A stretch of DNA of 36,340 nt, taken from NCBI GenBank assembly GCA_023396365.1, contig JAEWWL010000004.1, positions 1 to 36,340 of the forward strand. Reading direction: 5' to 3'. This stretch comes from Methanobacteriota archaeon (GTDB lineage: Archaea > Halobacteriota > Methanomicrobia > Methanomicrobiales > Methanomicrobiaceae). Shown here in pieces: positions 24,123 to 32,031 of this stretch (the first letter of the stretch is position 1; every line of letters begins with the position of its first letter). The notes under the pieces are model-generated. The model saw only the letters and a list, made by a program, of their open reading frames with translations. It was not told the origin of the DNA and searched no databases. The position numbers were made by a program, and so were the translations under genes.

Positions 24123-25583
24123 ATGGGTAAATCTGCTGAAAATTCATCAGAAGACAAATACATTCTTTTAATAATTGCAATATCTCTTGCATCTTTTATG
24201 TCTTCTCTTGACGGGACTATCGTAAATATTGCACTTCCTTCAATCTCAGAGGCTTTTGATCTCTCTTCCTCTTCAGTAAGCTGGGTTGCGACATCTTACC
24301 TTCTTGTAATGGCGGGCTGTGTATTAATATTTGGAAAAATATCTGACATTATTGGTTTTAAAAAGGTATTCCTCACAGGATTTGTAGTTTTTACAGCAGG
24401 ATCGTTTGCATGCGGCTTCCTGCCTGATTTTTTTAATTCGTTTTATCTGCTTATAGGCTCAAGAATTTTTCAGGGAGCAGGCGGTGCAATGATCACCGCC
24501 ATTGCGCCTGCCATGGTTGCAGCATACATATCATCGGAGAAAAAAGGAAAGGCCATGGGGATTATAATGACAGTTGCCGCTCTTGGAATGGCAATCGGCC
24601 CTACTGTCGGAGGATTTTTAACCCAGTATCTCTCATGGCACTGGATCTTTTTCATCAACGTCCCGGTGGGAATTGCCGCTGTCATTCTTGGCGCCGGTGT
24701 TATTCCGTCTTCTTCTTCGAAGAGAAAAGAAAGCCTCAAAGGATTTGACAAATACGGAGCGGCACTTATATTCACAGGACTTGCAGCGCTTTTGTTTGCA
24801 GTGTCTGAAGGCCAGAGTCTTGGATGGACATCACCTGAGATAATACTCTTCTTTGCCATAGCCTTTATTGCAATCTGCGGTTTTGTCTGCAATGAAATGA
24901 GGGCAAAAGATCCTCTCCTGGAGATAAGGCTATTTAAAGATCTGAATTTTGTAAACTTAAACCTGATAATAGCGCTTTTATTCCTGGGTTTTGCAGGAGT
25001 CAATTATCTTATGCCCTTTTATCTTCAGTATGTCCTCGGCTACGATACATCAGCCGCCGGCCTTATCCTGACATCGCTTTCGTTTGCAATGATGGTTTCC
25101 GGAATTATTGCAGGAATCCTCTTCAACAGGACAGGTGGAAAATTACTATGCATTGCAGCAGCCCTCATAATAACCGCCGGATATTTTATGATGACGCACC
25201 TTCACACTGACACGGGGGCATTGTTTGTAATAGCCTGTCTTGTCTTAATAGGCCTCGGCCTTGGCCTTATGGTCACACCCGGCATGAATATGATTCTTAA
25301 TATGGCTGATAAAAAATATCACGGGATGGTTTCAGGGCTGACAAGCCTTGAGAGATTTGCGCCTATGACAATAGGAATTGCCATATTCAATTTCATATTT
25401 ATTGAAGGAATTTTAAAGGTCGCATCATACAGGGGTGTTACGATGCAGGCCCCTGCAAATATTAAGCTTGAGGTCCTCGCTGCCGGATTTGATCTTGCAT
25501 TTTTGGGATCATTTATTGTTGGAGTCATAATCCTTGTCCTGGCATTTCTGATTAAAAATGAAAAAATTTCCGGCAGTAATTAA
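24123..25583 (+). CDS. DHA2-family MFS drug exporter (14 helices)
   Basis: 486-residue multidrug-type exporter of the DHA2 branch. The helix 1 signature is SLDGTIVNIALPSISEAF, followed by WVATSYLLVMAGCVLIFGKI and the loop motif GKISDIIGFKKVFLTG. The helix 5 antiporter motif C is present as LGMAIGPTVGGFLTQYLSWH with WIFFINVPVGI after it. Fourteen hydrophobic helices can be counted, ending in FIVGVIILVLAFLI. Substrate is unknown; proton-coupled export is expected from the family. It is transcribed alone from its own promoter after the PAS/RecA-like pair and before a second PAS sensor, a placement that suggests but does not prove sensor-linked expression. Confidence 0.9.
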   Translation: MGKSAENSSEDKYILLIIAISLASFMSSLDGTIVNIALPSISEAFDLSSSSVSWVATSYLLVMAGCVLIFGKISDIIGFKKVFLTGFVVFTAGSFACGFLPDFFNSFYLLIGSRIFQGAGGAMITAIAPAMVAAYISSEKKGKAMGIIMTVAALGMAIGPTVGGFLTQYLSWHWIFFINVPVGIAAVILGAGVIPSSSSKRKESLKGFDKYGAALIFTGLAALLFAVSEGQSLGWTSPEIILFFAIAFIAICGFVCNEMRAKDPLLEIRLFKDLNFVNLNLIIALLFLGFAGVNYLMPFYLQYVLGYDTSAAGLILTSLSFAMMVSGIIAGILFNRTGGKLLCIAAALIITAGYFMMTHLHTDTGALFVIACLVLIGLGLGLMVTPGMNMILNMADKKYHGMVSGLTSLERFAPMTIGIAIFNFIFIEGILKVASYRGVTMQAPANIKLEVLAAGFDLAFLGSFIVGVIILVLAFLIKNEKISGSN

Positions 25584-25747
25584 AAAAAATGACGGCGATG
25601 ATGAATTTACTGGAATCATTTAAAGATTAAATAAAGCTGCATAATAAAAATAATCCGGAATTTTTCTTTTTTAAAAAAAACTATTCACAGATATTTTCTA
25701 AGAACAATGAATAACTATTAAAAAGAGCAGATGCGATATATCATTTT

Positions 25748-26713
25748 ATGGAAAAAACGCTGCCTGAAAAATTGCAGACTCTGCCGGCAAAGCTATTGGT
25801 TCTGGGAGTTCTGACAGTACTTGCCGCAGTTTTTACATTTTTTTCACTTTCCATAAACATCCAGGTAGTCTTTACACATTTCTATTATCTGCCGGTAATT
25901 CTTGCAGCATACTGGTTTACAAAAAAAGGAGTCATCTACTCAGTTTTTCTAAGTGCATTTTACTTATTGTGTGTATATATCCTAAGCTCCCATAATCTTG
26001 CAATATGCTTTGAAGCAATCTTAAGATGCATTGTATTTATCGGAATTTCATCTGCAACTGCTCTTCTTTCAATGACAATTAAAAGTCAGAAGAAAAAGAT
26101 AAATGAATCAGAGCTGCTTTACAGGGCAGTCTGGGAGAATGTGCAGGCAGGAATTGTCCTGATAAATCCCGAGGACAATAAAATAATCTCGATAAATCCT
26201 GAAGCCTTAAAAATTACCGGCTTTTTGGAGAGTGAAGTTGCAGGTCATGTCTGCCATAAATTAATCTGCCCTGAAAAAGCAGGAAACTGCCCGATAAAGG
26301 ATAAGGGATTAAAAATTGATCATGCCGAACGTGTGGCGCTTTCAAAGGACGGCCGTGAGATTCCGGTTTTAAAAACAGCTGCATTGATGAAGACTGACGA
26401 CGGTGAATATTTTATCGAGAGCTTCATAGACATCTCACGCATTAAGGAGGCTGAGGCAACCCTTCTTGCATATATTCGTGAAGCAACACTTCGCATCAGA
26501 AATCCGGTTAATCTTGTAAAAAACAATCTCACAGACCTGATAAAGGACATCGATGAAGGCAGTAAGCCTCCTTCATACTTTTCTGCAGCACTCTCAGTCC
26601 AGGAGAAGCACATGGAGGAGATTTTAAAAAACCTAAAAGAGATTGAGCAGGCTGTCGCAGATAAGCATACAGAAATTCCTGAGGATTTAAGAAACTACTT
26701 AAAAAGAGAATAA
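25748..26713 (+). CDS. Membrane PAS sensor with kinase-less C-terminal module
   Basis: 321-residue sensor. Four hydrophobic helices span about residues 15-110 (LLVLGVLTVLAAVFTFFSL, HFYYLPVILAAYWFTKKGVI, SAFYLLCVYIL, CIVFIGISSATALLSM), a layout common in methanogen sensors. One PAS domain follows (about 122-238: AVWENVQAGIVLINPEDNKI, EALKITGFLESEV, ending FIESFIDISRIKEAE) with the Cys-rich segment HVCHKLICPEKAGNCPI. The last 85 residues (LLAYIREATLRIRNPVNLVK, NNLTDL, EIPEDLRNYLK) clearly resemble the tail of the sensor at 22434 and again lack both the phosphoacceptor His (Leu here) and an HATPase domain. CTATTAAA about 29 bases upstream suggests a nearly leaderless message. Confidence 0.83.
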   Translation: MEKTLPEKLQTLPAKLLVLGVLTVLAAVFTFFSLSINIQVVFTHFYYLPVILAAYWFTKKGVIYSVFLSAFYLLCVYILSSHNLAICFEAILRCIVFIGISSATALLSMTIKSQKKKINESELLYRAVWENVQAGIVLINPEDNKIISINPEALKITGFLESEVAGHVCHKLICPEKAGNCPIKDKGLKIDHAERVALSKDGREIPVLKTAALMKTDDGEYFIESFIDISRIKEAEATLLAYIREATLRIRNPVNLVKNNLTDLIKDIDEGSKPPSYFSAALSVQEKHMEEILKNLKEIEQAVADKHTEIPEDLRNYLKRE

Positions 26714-26806
26714 AAACACAAAACCCTTTTGTAAACCTGAAAATAATTAAAACCATACAAAGAATAAAGATTCGTAAAACAAAAATCACTAAAAAACCGG
26801 GTCTTT

Positions 26807-27652
26807 ATGAAGATAAATCCTCAGATAGAAAAATATGCAGCCTGCATAACGGCGGCAGCGGCAGTTTTTGCAGTATCAGCATACGCCCTGTTTCTTCTCT
26901 GGCACATCAGCATAATATATGGAATTTCACACATTTTGCCATCAGCAGTCTTACTTGAAATAACTGCCCTGACAATTTTATCATTCATCTTTCTCTACCG
27001 CTTCTTCTTTAAAAAAACAAGTCTGGCTCCTGTATTGATTTTTGTTTTTCTTCTCTGGATTCTCCCGAAGCTGACATTTATAATTTGCATCGAGTCTGAA
27101 TACAGCTCAATTGAAAAAGAATTTTCTGATTTTGCAGAAGAAAAAAAAGCATCAGGAAACAGTAAAGCTGCACTGGCATGGAATATATCAAAAAAATATC
27201 TTGAATCATTTTCTTCATCGCAAAATAATATAAAAATCCCGGTTCCCGTCCGCTGCATATATGAAGAAAACATTGTCTTAAAAGCAAATTCTGTTGTTTA
27301 TTGCTACCTTTTCTGCTGTGAAGGGCTTGAAAAATTAACAGCTGCTGACAAAAGAGGAAACTGCAGCGAATATGCACTGGCAGTGGCATACATCTCAAAC
27401 AGGACCGCCGGAGTGCAGGCAAGAATTGTTGTAATATCAGGCTGTGATCACAAAATTGCCGAGGTAAAATCTGATGACGGCTGGTATGTTATCGATCCCT
27501 TAAAAACAACTCCTGACTATCCGGTTTTAATAAGTGATTATAAATCAGAGCTTTTTAAAAAATTCCCGGAAATTTATGAAAAAGTTGTTTCAGTAAGGAC
27601 TAAAAACGGCGTTTCGCTTGCTAAATCCCATGGCTTTTTAAAAATTACATAA
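26807..27652 (+). CDS. Membrane-anchored transglutaminase-like protein
   Basis: 281-residue membrane protein. Three hydrophobic helices fill residues 10-95 (ITAAAAVFAVSAYALFLLW, AVLLEITALTILSFIFLY, LAPVLIFVFLLWILPKLTF). The C-terminal soluble part is a transglutaminase-like domain with the triad Cys186 (KRGNCSEYALAVAYI), His215 (SGCDHKIAEV) and Asp230 (GWYVIDPLKTT), in the correct order and spacing. Peptidase or amidase activity is possible; the substrate is unknown. Several extra cysteines (YCYLFCCEG) are unusual. No ribosome binding site is clear. It starts 93 bases after the PAS sensor on the same strand and could be co-transcribed with it. Confidence 0.75.
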   Translation: MKINPQIEKYAACITAAAAVFAVSAYALFLLWHISIIYGISHILPSAVLLEITALTILSFIFLYRFFFKKTSLAPVLIFVFLLWILPKLTFIICIESEYSSIEKEFSDFAEEKKASGNSKAALAWNISKKYLESFSSSQNNIKIPVPVRCIYEENIVLKANSVVYCYLFCCEGLEKLTAADKRGNCSEYALAVAYISNRTAGVQARIVVISGCDHKIAEVKSDDGWYVIDPLKTTPDYPVLISDYKSELFKKFPEIYEKVVSVRTKNGVSLAKSHGFLKIT

Positions 27653-27708
27653 GCAGATAAGAAAGCTTAACAAATGGTCTTTTGTGCTAATTTTAATACC
27701 TCCAAGGC

Positions 27709-27734
27709 AAAATATAGTAAGGCAGAATTCTGCC
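27709..27734 (+). promoter_or_regulatory. tRNA-Gln promoter with perfect 14-bp palindrome
   Basis: AAATATAG (27709-27717) is TATA-like. GGCAGAATTCTGCC at 27721-27734 is a perfect palindrome located 33 bases before the mature tRNA-Gln. A start about 25 bases after TATA would be near 27740, placing the palindrome between TATA and the start, an operator-like position. It could instead be a transcription-end hairpin of the gene ending at 27652. Confidence 0.45.
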
Positions 27735-27766
27735 GGAAATTTCAGGTTCGTTTTAAATTCTCATTC

Positions 27767-27839
27767 ACCCCCGTAGTGTAGTGGTCAATCATACCGGCCT
27801 TTGGAGCCGGTGACGGCGGTTCGAATCCGCCCGGGGGTA
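27767..27839 (+). tRNA. tRNA-Gln (anticodon TTG)
   Basis: A 73-base tRNA. Acceptor ACCCCCG (27767-27773) pairs with CGGGGGT (27832-27838), discriminator A at 27839. The anticodon stem CCGGC/GCCGG holds the loop CTTTGGA, with TTG at 27801-27803 reading CAA and probably CAG. The T arm is GGCGG-TTCGAAT-CCGCC. No intron, no encoded CCA. The CTTTGGA loop is typical of archaeal tRNA-Gln. Confidence 0.95.
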
Positions 27840-27843
27840 TTAA

Positions 27844-27870
27844 TTAAAAAAAGAAATTTCTTTTTTTTAA
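27844..27870. terminator. Bidirectional A/T hairpin terminator after tRNA-Gln
   Basis: TTAAAAAAAGAAA (27844-27856) is followed directly by TTTCTTTTTTTTAA (27857-27870), almost exact reverse complements. It gives a T-run on both strands, for tRNA-Gln in one direction and the sensor gene ending at 27939 in the other. Confidence 0.6.
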
Positions 27871-27938
27871 TATTTTTTTAAGATGAAATAATAAATGCTG
27901 ACTTAATAAAAACTGACTGTTGAAAACTTTTTATTAAT

Positions 27939-29504
27939 TTATTTCTTCTCTTTTTCAATTCCATGATATTTTTTTAAGTAATCCCTTATTTTTTCAGACT
28001 CAACCCAGCTTTGATCAAGCTGGTTGATCAGCCTGTCAATAATTTTTGCCTGCTGTATTATTTTTTCTGAAAGATCATTTTCAAGCATTGAAGAATATCC
28101 GACAATGACTGCAAGCGGATTTCTTATCTCGTCATTTAAAGCCGCAAGCCGAAGCAGGTTCTTCTCAATCTGCTTTAATGCCTCCTTCTCGCGATTCCTT
28201 AACTCCCTTATATCGGTTATGTCAATAAAAGAGCCGTGAAGGCCATGGAATCTTTTGAATTTATCTCTTACAGCAGTTATTGAGCCATATACAAAAAAGG
28301 ATGACCCGTCATCTCTTATGCACTCGGCCTCTCCAAAGCGGCTCTCAACTGCATATGTTCCGTCAAGGAAATCCGATATAAACCGCGGGTCACGCACAAG
28401 AGATGAGAACTGTCTTTTTTTCGCAGCTTTGTGCTCAATATTCCAGATTTTCAACGCGGCCTTGTTCATATAGACAATCCGTCCTGTTTCATCTGAGATG
28501 ACAACAGGGCTTACTGAAGTATCTATTGCAAGATCACGAAACAGCAGCTCCTCCTCAGCCTTTTCAAGCTCGCCTGTTCTCCTGAGAAAAGCCTTGTTCA
28601 GCCACAGATAGCTGTATACTAAATAGCCTCCCAAAATTGCGGAAAGGATTACAAGTATAAATGAAAAATTTCTAAAAACAGATGACTCAGACTCAACAAG
28701 TGCTTCCCATCCGTCCTCGGGGGCGACGGCAAACGTCCATATTTCATTGCCGATAGTCATCTCATAAATTCCCGGTGATTTGTCCAAAACTGATCTATCA
28801 CCATAGAATACATCATAGTCATCATTTTTTAGAGCAACCAAAAAGCCGGGGATCTCTGATATGCCGCTGTTATCATAAATGCTCTGCATATCAACAGACA
28901 TTGAAACAAAACCCCAGAAGTCGCCGTCTTTGTATGTTCCGTTTAAAAATACAGCCTTTGTTGTGACAATTCCCTCAGTGCCCTGGATAAGCTTAACAGG
29001 GCCTCTTAACACAGTCGGCTTTCCACTAAAAAGGTACTCATTCTGCCTTGCAATATCCGGGCGTGAATCATTGAGCATATCATACCCGATAACTCCCTCA
29101 TTCCCCTCTTCTGGATAAATATATGTAAATACTCCGCCTGGTGCAGCACCGATTGCCTTTATATCAGGATGTCCGGAATGAAGAGCTGATGCAAACGGAA
29201 TAAAGCTAAAGTCAAGCCTTTCTTTGTCAGTCTCAGCAATTACAAATGAGTATACGCCGTCAATGAGTCCAAGTTTTTCATTCATCGAGTATGTTAAGGA
29301 ATTGCTGTAATAGGAAAACTGGTGGTGAAGGCGCTCTCTTTCCTCATCGATGAGTTTTTCCTCATAAATTTCACATCCGTAATTCCAGAAGGGAATGAGA
29401 ACTGCAATAATCAGCAGTCCTGCCAGTAGAGCAGAAGTTTTCGGATTTTTTCTGACATACTCAAAAAATTTAATTGTAAAGCCCCCGCCTTTTGTTTTTT
29501 GCAT
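27939..29504 (-). CDS. CHASE-PAS membrane sensor with kinase-less dimerisation module
   Basis: About 521-residue sensor. A transmembrane helix (about residues 24-42, ALLAGLLIIAVLIPFWNYG) and a second one (about 280-305) flank an outside CHASE domain, recognisable from KAIGAAPGGVFTYIYPEEGN, GVIGYDMLNDSR and GPVKLIQGTEGIVTTKAVF. A PAS domain follows (about 325-440, DTSVSPVVISDETGRIVYMN to HGLHGSFIDITDI). The end resembles a HisKA helix pair, LNDEIRNPLAVIVGYSSMLE, but Asp458 replaces the His of the usual HEIRNPL, and the protein stops at KKYHGIEKEKK with no HATPase domain. A GTG at 29522 opens the frame, but CTTAAAAAG (29538-29530) fits as TATA for a nearly leaderless start at the ATG at 29504. 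Confidence 0.83.
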   Translation of the reverse strand: MQKTKGGGFTIKFFEYVRKNPKTSALLAGLLIIAVLIPFWNYGCEIYEEKLIDEERERLHHQFSYYSNSLTYSMNEKLGLIDGVYSFVIAETDKERLDFSFIPFASALHSGHPDIKAIGAAPGGVFTYIYPEEGNEGVIGYDMLNDSRPDIARQNEYLFSGKPTVLRGPVKLIQGTEGIVTTKAVFLNGTYKDGDFWGFVSMSVDMQSIYDNSGISEIPGFLVALKNDDYDVFYGDRSVLDKSPGIYEMTIGNEIWTFAVAPEDGWEALVESESSVFRNFSFILVILSAILGGYLVYSYLWLNKAFLRRTGELEKAEEELLFRDLAIDTSVSPVVISDETGRIVYMNKAALKIWNIEHKAAKKRQFSSLVRDPRFISDFLDGTYAVESRFGEAECIRDDGSSFFVYGSITAVRDKFKRFHGLHGSFIDITDIRELRNREKEALKQIEKNLLRLAALNDEIRNPLAVIVGYSSMLENDLSEKIIQQAKIIDRLINQLDQSWVESEKIRDYLKKYHGIEKEKK

Positions 29505-29642
29505 CTGCAAATTAAAAATCACATGCTGACTTTTTAAGCCTCAATACATAATTTAAAATTCACCTTTTTCTGCACATGAAGATGTTTATCCGCTGTGAAT
29601 CTGACTTATGCTTTTGATATTTCCTAAAAACTATACCCGCTC

Positions 29643-29912
29643 TCAGAGAGATTTTTTGTATTCATCCATTAAGGCCTTTGCATATGAATCCCTCTTTTTT
29701 GAGGGAATATAATTAAGGACCGATGCTCTCTTCATTATCTCCTCTTTTATCTGTGAATCAGATGAAAGATTTTGTTTTCTCACCTCTGATAAAATGAAGT
29801 CAAGCCTGTTTATCCCAATCACTTTGCCGTCAACAGATATCTGCTTAATATCATTTCCTGAAGGGACCATGCCCCCGCAGACTGTGCAGTAGTCGCCGTC
29901 CTTATCTGACAT
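29643..29912 (-). CDS. Small CxxCGG protein of unknown function
   Basis: 89-residue protein beginning MSDKDGDYCTVCGGMVPSG. The single CxxC pair resembles half a zinc ribbon; no second pair is present, so metal binding would need dimerisation or other ligands. The rest is KQISVDGKVIGINRLDFILS, a helical middle and IPSKKRDSYAKALMDEYKKS at the end. I recall short proteins of this layout in Methanomicrobiales, sometimes carrying misleading transcription factor names, but I do not know their function. AGAGG about 11 bases before the ATG is a fair ribosome binding site. It is divergent from the signal peptidase gene across a structured 238-base region. Confidence 0.72.
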   Translation of the reverse strand: MSDKDGDYCTVCGGMVPSGNDIKQISVDGKVIGINRLDFILSEVRKQNLSSDSQIKEEIMKRASVLNYIPSKKRDSYAKALMDEYKKSL

Positions 29913-29927
29913 GAATTTTTTCCTCTT

Positions 29928-30001
29928 AAACCTTTAATAATCCTAAAGGGGCTTCTCAAACCTTTCAGAGAGCAGAAGGTTTGTGCTCAGGATTAAATCC
30001 T
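29928..30001. promoter_or_regulatory. Structured divergent promoter region with nested inverted repeats
   Basis: AAACCTT (29958-29964) pairs exactly with AAGGTTT (29976-29982). Outside it AATCCT (29939-29944) pairs with AGGATT (29989-29994). A second AAACCTT lies at 29928-29934 and a second AATCCT at 29996-30001, so each stem has an alternative partner. AGGATTAAATCCT at 29989-30001 is itself a palindrome. It lies upstream of the small CxxC gene on the minus strand and of the signal peptidase gene on the plus strand. It may be an operator array or a structured leader. Confidence 0.45.
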
Positions 30002-30150
30002 GCCTTATAATATTTAAGAGGTCTTTTTGTACCTTAACAAAATCCTGCAAAAAAATTAAATTTGAAATTTGTGCATCATCATTATTAATAGCAATTATTA
30101 AAGTCTGTAAAAACTTTCTATTCTGTAATATAAAATAAAACAACGATACT

Positions 30151-30816
30151 ATGAAGAATACAAAAAAGAAGGATGAAAAAGAAGAGACAAACTTCCTGAA
30201 GAGATTTTTGAAAAGCGATGATGAAAAGATTTCATTTATCCGCGATATATTATGGGTCGCCTGCATTGTTGGAATAATTGCACTTCTGCTTTTTGCAGTC
30301 TTTGGCACCTGGCCTGCTGTTGTTGCTGTCGAATCAGAGAGCATGGTTCCAAACATGAATATCGGAGATCTTGTCTTTGTCGCTGCACCTGACAGATTCG
30401 GAGAGCTTCAGACGTGGCAGGACGGTCTAAAAACAGGCTATGCAAAGTTTGGTGACAAACCCGACAGGCAGGGAAACAGTGTTTTTGGTGATGTGATAGT
30501 ATACAGGCCAAACGGGGATGGAAACGTCCACCCAATAATTCACCGTGCCATAGGCTGGTATGAAGAAAACGAGACAAATCCCGATGTAAACAGCGGATAT
30601 ATAACAAAAGGCGACAACAACCAGGGATTTGATCAGCTCTCCGGAATAGCAGGCATCGGGCAGATAATGCCTGTAAAGGATGAATGGATAATCGGAAAAG
30701 CTTTGTTTAGCATACCATTCATCGGATATGCACCTCTTCACCTCTTTGAATTTGCACTGATTCTTATTGCAGTTATGATAGTTCACGAGCTCTATCTTAG
30801 AAAACGTGGGAGATAA
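30151..30816 (+). CDS. Signal peptidase I, archaeal Sec11 type
   Basis: Membrane serine peptidase (family S26B) that removes signal peptides of Sec-exported proteins outside the cytoplasmic membrane. A charged N terminus (MKNTKKKDEKEETNF) is followed by a membrane helix (about residues 33-58). Catalytic Ser64 lies in VESESMVPNMNIGDLVFV. His131 in PIIHRAIGW takes the place of the bacterial Lys, the mark of the archaeal/eukaryotic type, and Asp155 lies in ITKGDNNQGFD. A second helix (about 190-212) is near the C terminus (FEFALILIAVMIVHELYL). The insertion between the Ser and His boxes (about 80-115) is longer than minimal. cofH begins six bases after its stop, so the two are co-transcribed. 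Confidence 0.93.
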   Translation: MKNTKKKDEKEETNFLKRFLKSDDEKISFIRDILWVACIVGIIALLLFAVFGTWPAVVAVESESMVPNMNIGDLVFVAAPDRFGELQTWQDGLKTGYAKFGDKPDRQGNSVFGDVIVYRPNGDGNVHPIIHRAIGWYEENETNPDVNSGYITKGDNNQGFDQLSGIAGIGQIMPVKDEWIIGKALFSIPFIGYAPLHLFEFALILIAVMIVHELYLRKRGR

Positions 30817-30822
30817 CAAAAA

Positions 30823-31917
30823 ATGAAGGACAATGAACTAAAAACCCTCCTTGACGATGTGATTGCAGGCCACAGGATGACTGTCTTCGAAGCTGAAGGC
30901 CTGATGAAGATAAATGACAGAAGAGTCTTTGACATTGCAAAGGCAGCCGACATTATGCGTGAGAAAAAAGCCGGTGATATTGTAACATATGTCAGAAACC
31001 AGAATATCCATATAACAAACATATGCAGAAACCTCTGCCATTTCTGTGCGTTCGGAAAACCAAAATCCGACAGCGAAGCTTACCTTTACGGAGAGGACTT
31101 TGTGCGGAATGCGGCAAGGCTTGCAAAAGAGAGAAAGGTCACAGAAATCTGCCTTTTATCAGGTGTTCATCCGGATTTTGGAACGGAAAACTATGAAAAT
31201 ATTTTAAGATGGATTACAGAGGAGTTCCCCGGTGTTGATATTCACACAATGAGCCCTGATGAGATCTCACATGCGGCAAAAAAGGACGGCATCACAACAA
31301 AGGAAGTTCTTGAGAGAGTAATTGATGCAGGGCTTGGAACACTTCAGGGGACAGGTGCGGAGATGCTTGTTGACAGTGTCAGAAAAGTAATCTGCCCGTC
31401 AAAGGTATCAACGAAGGAGTGGTCACGGATTATAATGGAGGCCCACTCATTAGGACTTAAATCAACGTCCACGATAATGTACGGATCAGTTGATACAGAA
31501 CGCGACAGGGCAGAGCACCTGCAGGTCCTTAGAGATATTCAGGATCAGACAGGCGGCTTTACCGAACTTGTGCCTCTTCCATATCTGTACAGGAACACAA
31601 GGCTTTATGAAAGAGGGCTTGCACCGGCAGGTGCGACAGGAAGAACTGATCTTTTGTTTTTTGCAGCAGCAAGACTGTTTTTGGACAACTTCGACAACAT
31701 CCAGATCTCATGGGGAAAGGTGGGCCTGAAATTCACACAGCTTGGACTTTTGGCTGGCGGAAACGACTATGGCGGAACAATGTTTGCTGATGAGGTCTCA
31801 GTTGACGCCGGAGGAGAAGGCTCGGATTTTTTTGACCCTGACGAGATGAAAAGAATTGCAGAAGATATTGGAAGAACTCTGCGGCAGAGAACAACCAGAT
31901 ATGAAATCATTGGATGA
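30823..31917 (+). CDS. cofH: FO synthase subunit CofH (radical SAM)
   Basis: Radical SAM enzyme that joins 5-amino-6-(D-ribitylamino)uracil with a tyrosine-derived fragment on the way to FO, the chromophore of coenzyme F420. The cluster motif is Cys68, Cys72 and Cys75 in NICRNLCHFCAFGKP. The CofH rather than CofG type is shown by LLSGVHPDFGTENYENILR, IHTMSPDEISHAAK, VRKVICPSKVSTKEW, STIMYGSVDTERDRAEHL and GGFTELVPLPYLYRNT. Length 364 fits. Methanogens often have more than one CofH copy; no CofG partner is beside this one. GGGAGAT at the end of the upstream gene serves as ribosome binding site. Confidence 0.9.
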   Translation: MKDNELKTLLDDVIAGHRMTVFEAEGLMKINDRRVFDIAKAADIMREKKAGDIVTYVRNQNIHITNICRNLCHFCAFGKPKSDSEAYLYGEDFVRNAARLAKERKVTEICLLSGVHPDFGTENYENILRWITEEFPGVDIHTMSPDEISHAAKKDGITTKEVLERVIDAGLGTLQGTGAEMLVDSVRKVICPSKVSTKEWSRIIMEAHSLGLKSTSTIMYGSVDTERDRAEHLQVLRDIQDQTGGFTELVPLPYLYRNTRLYERGLAPAGATGRTDLLFFAAARLFLDNFDNIQISWGKVGLKFTQLGLLAGGNDYGGTMFADEVSVDAGGEGSDFFDPDEMKRIAEDIGRTLRQRTTRYEIIG

Positions 31918-32031
31918 CACGGGATGATTTTTTCCGGATGAAATAAATTAACCCGGTTTTTTGCTGAATTTATTTTTGTAATTATTTCCTGAATATGCTT
32001 TGAATCCAATGAGTCAAAGCAAGGATTATTT

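Noticed and set aside
29943..30356. 137-codon minus-strand frame across the signal peptidase start
   Set aside because: It mirrors the signal peptidase coding strand and the AT-rich leader, with no start signal.
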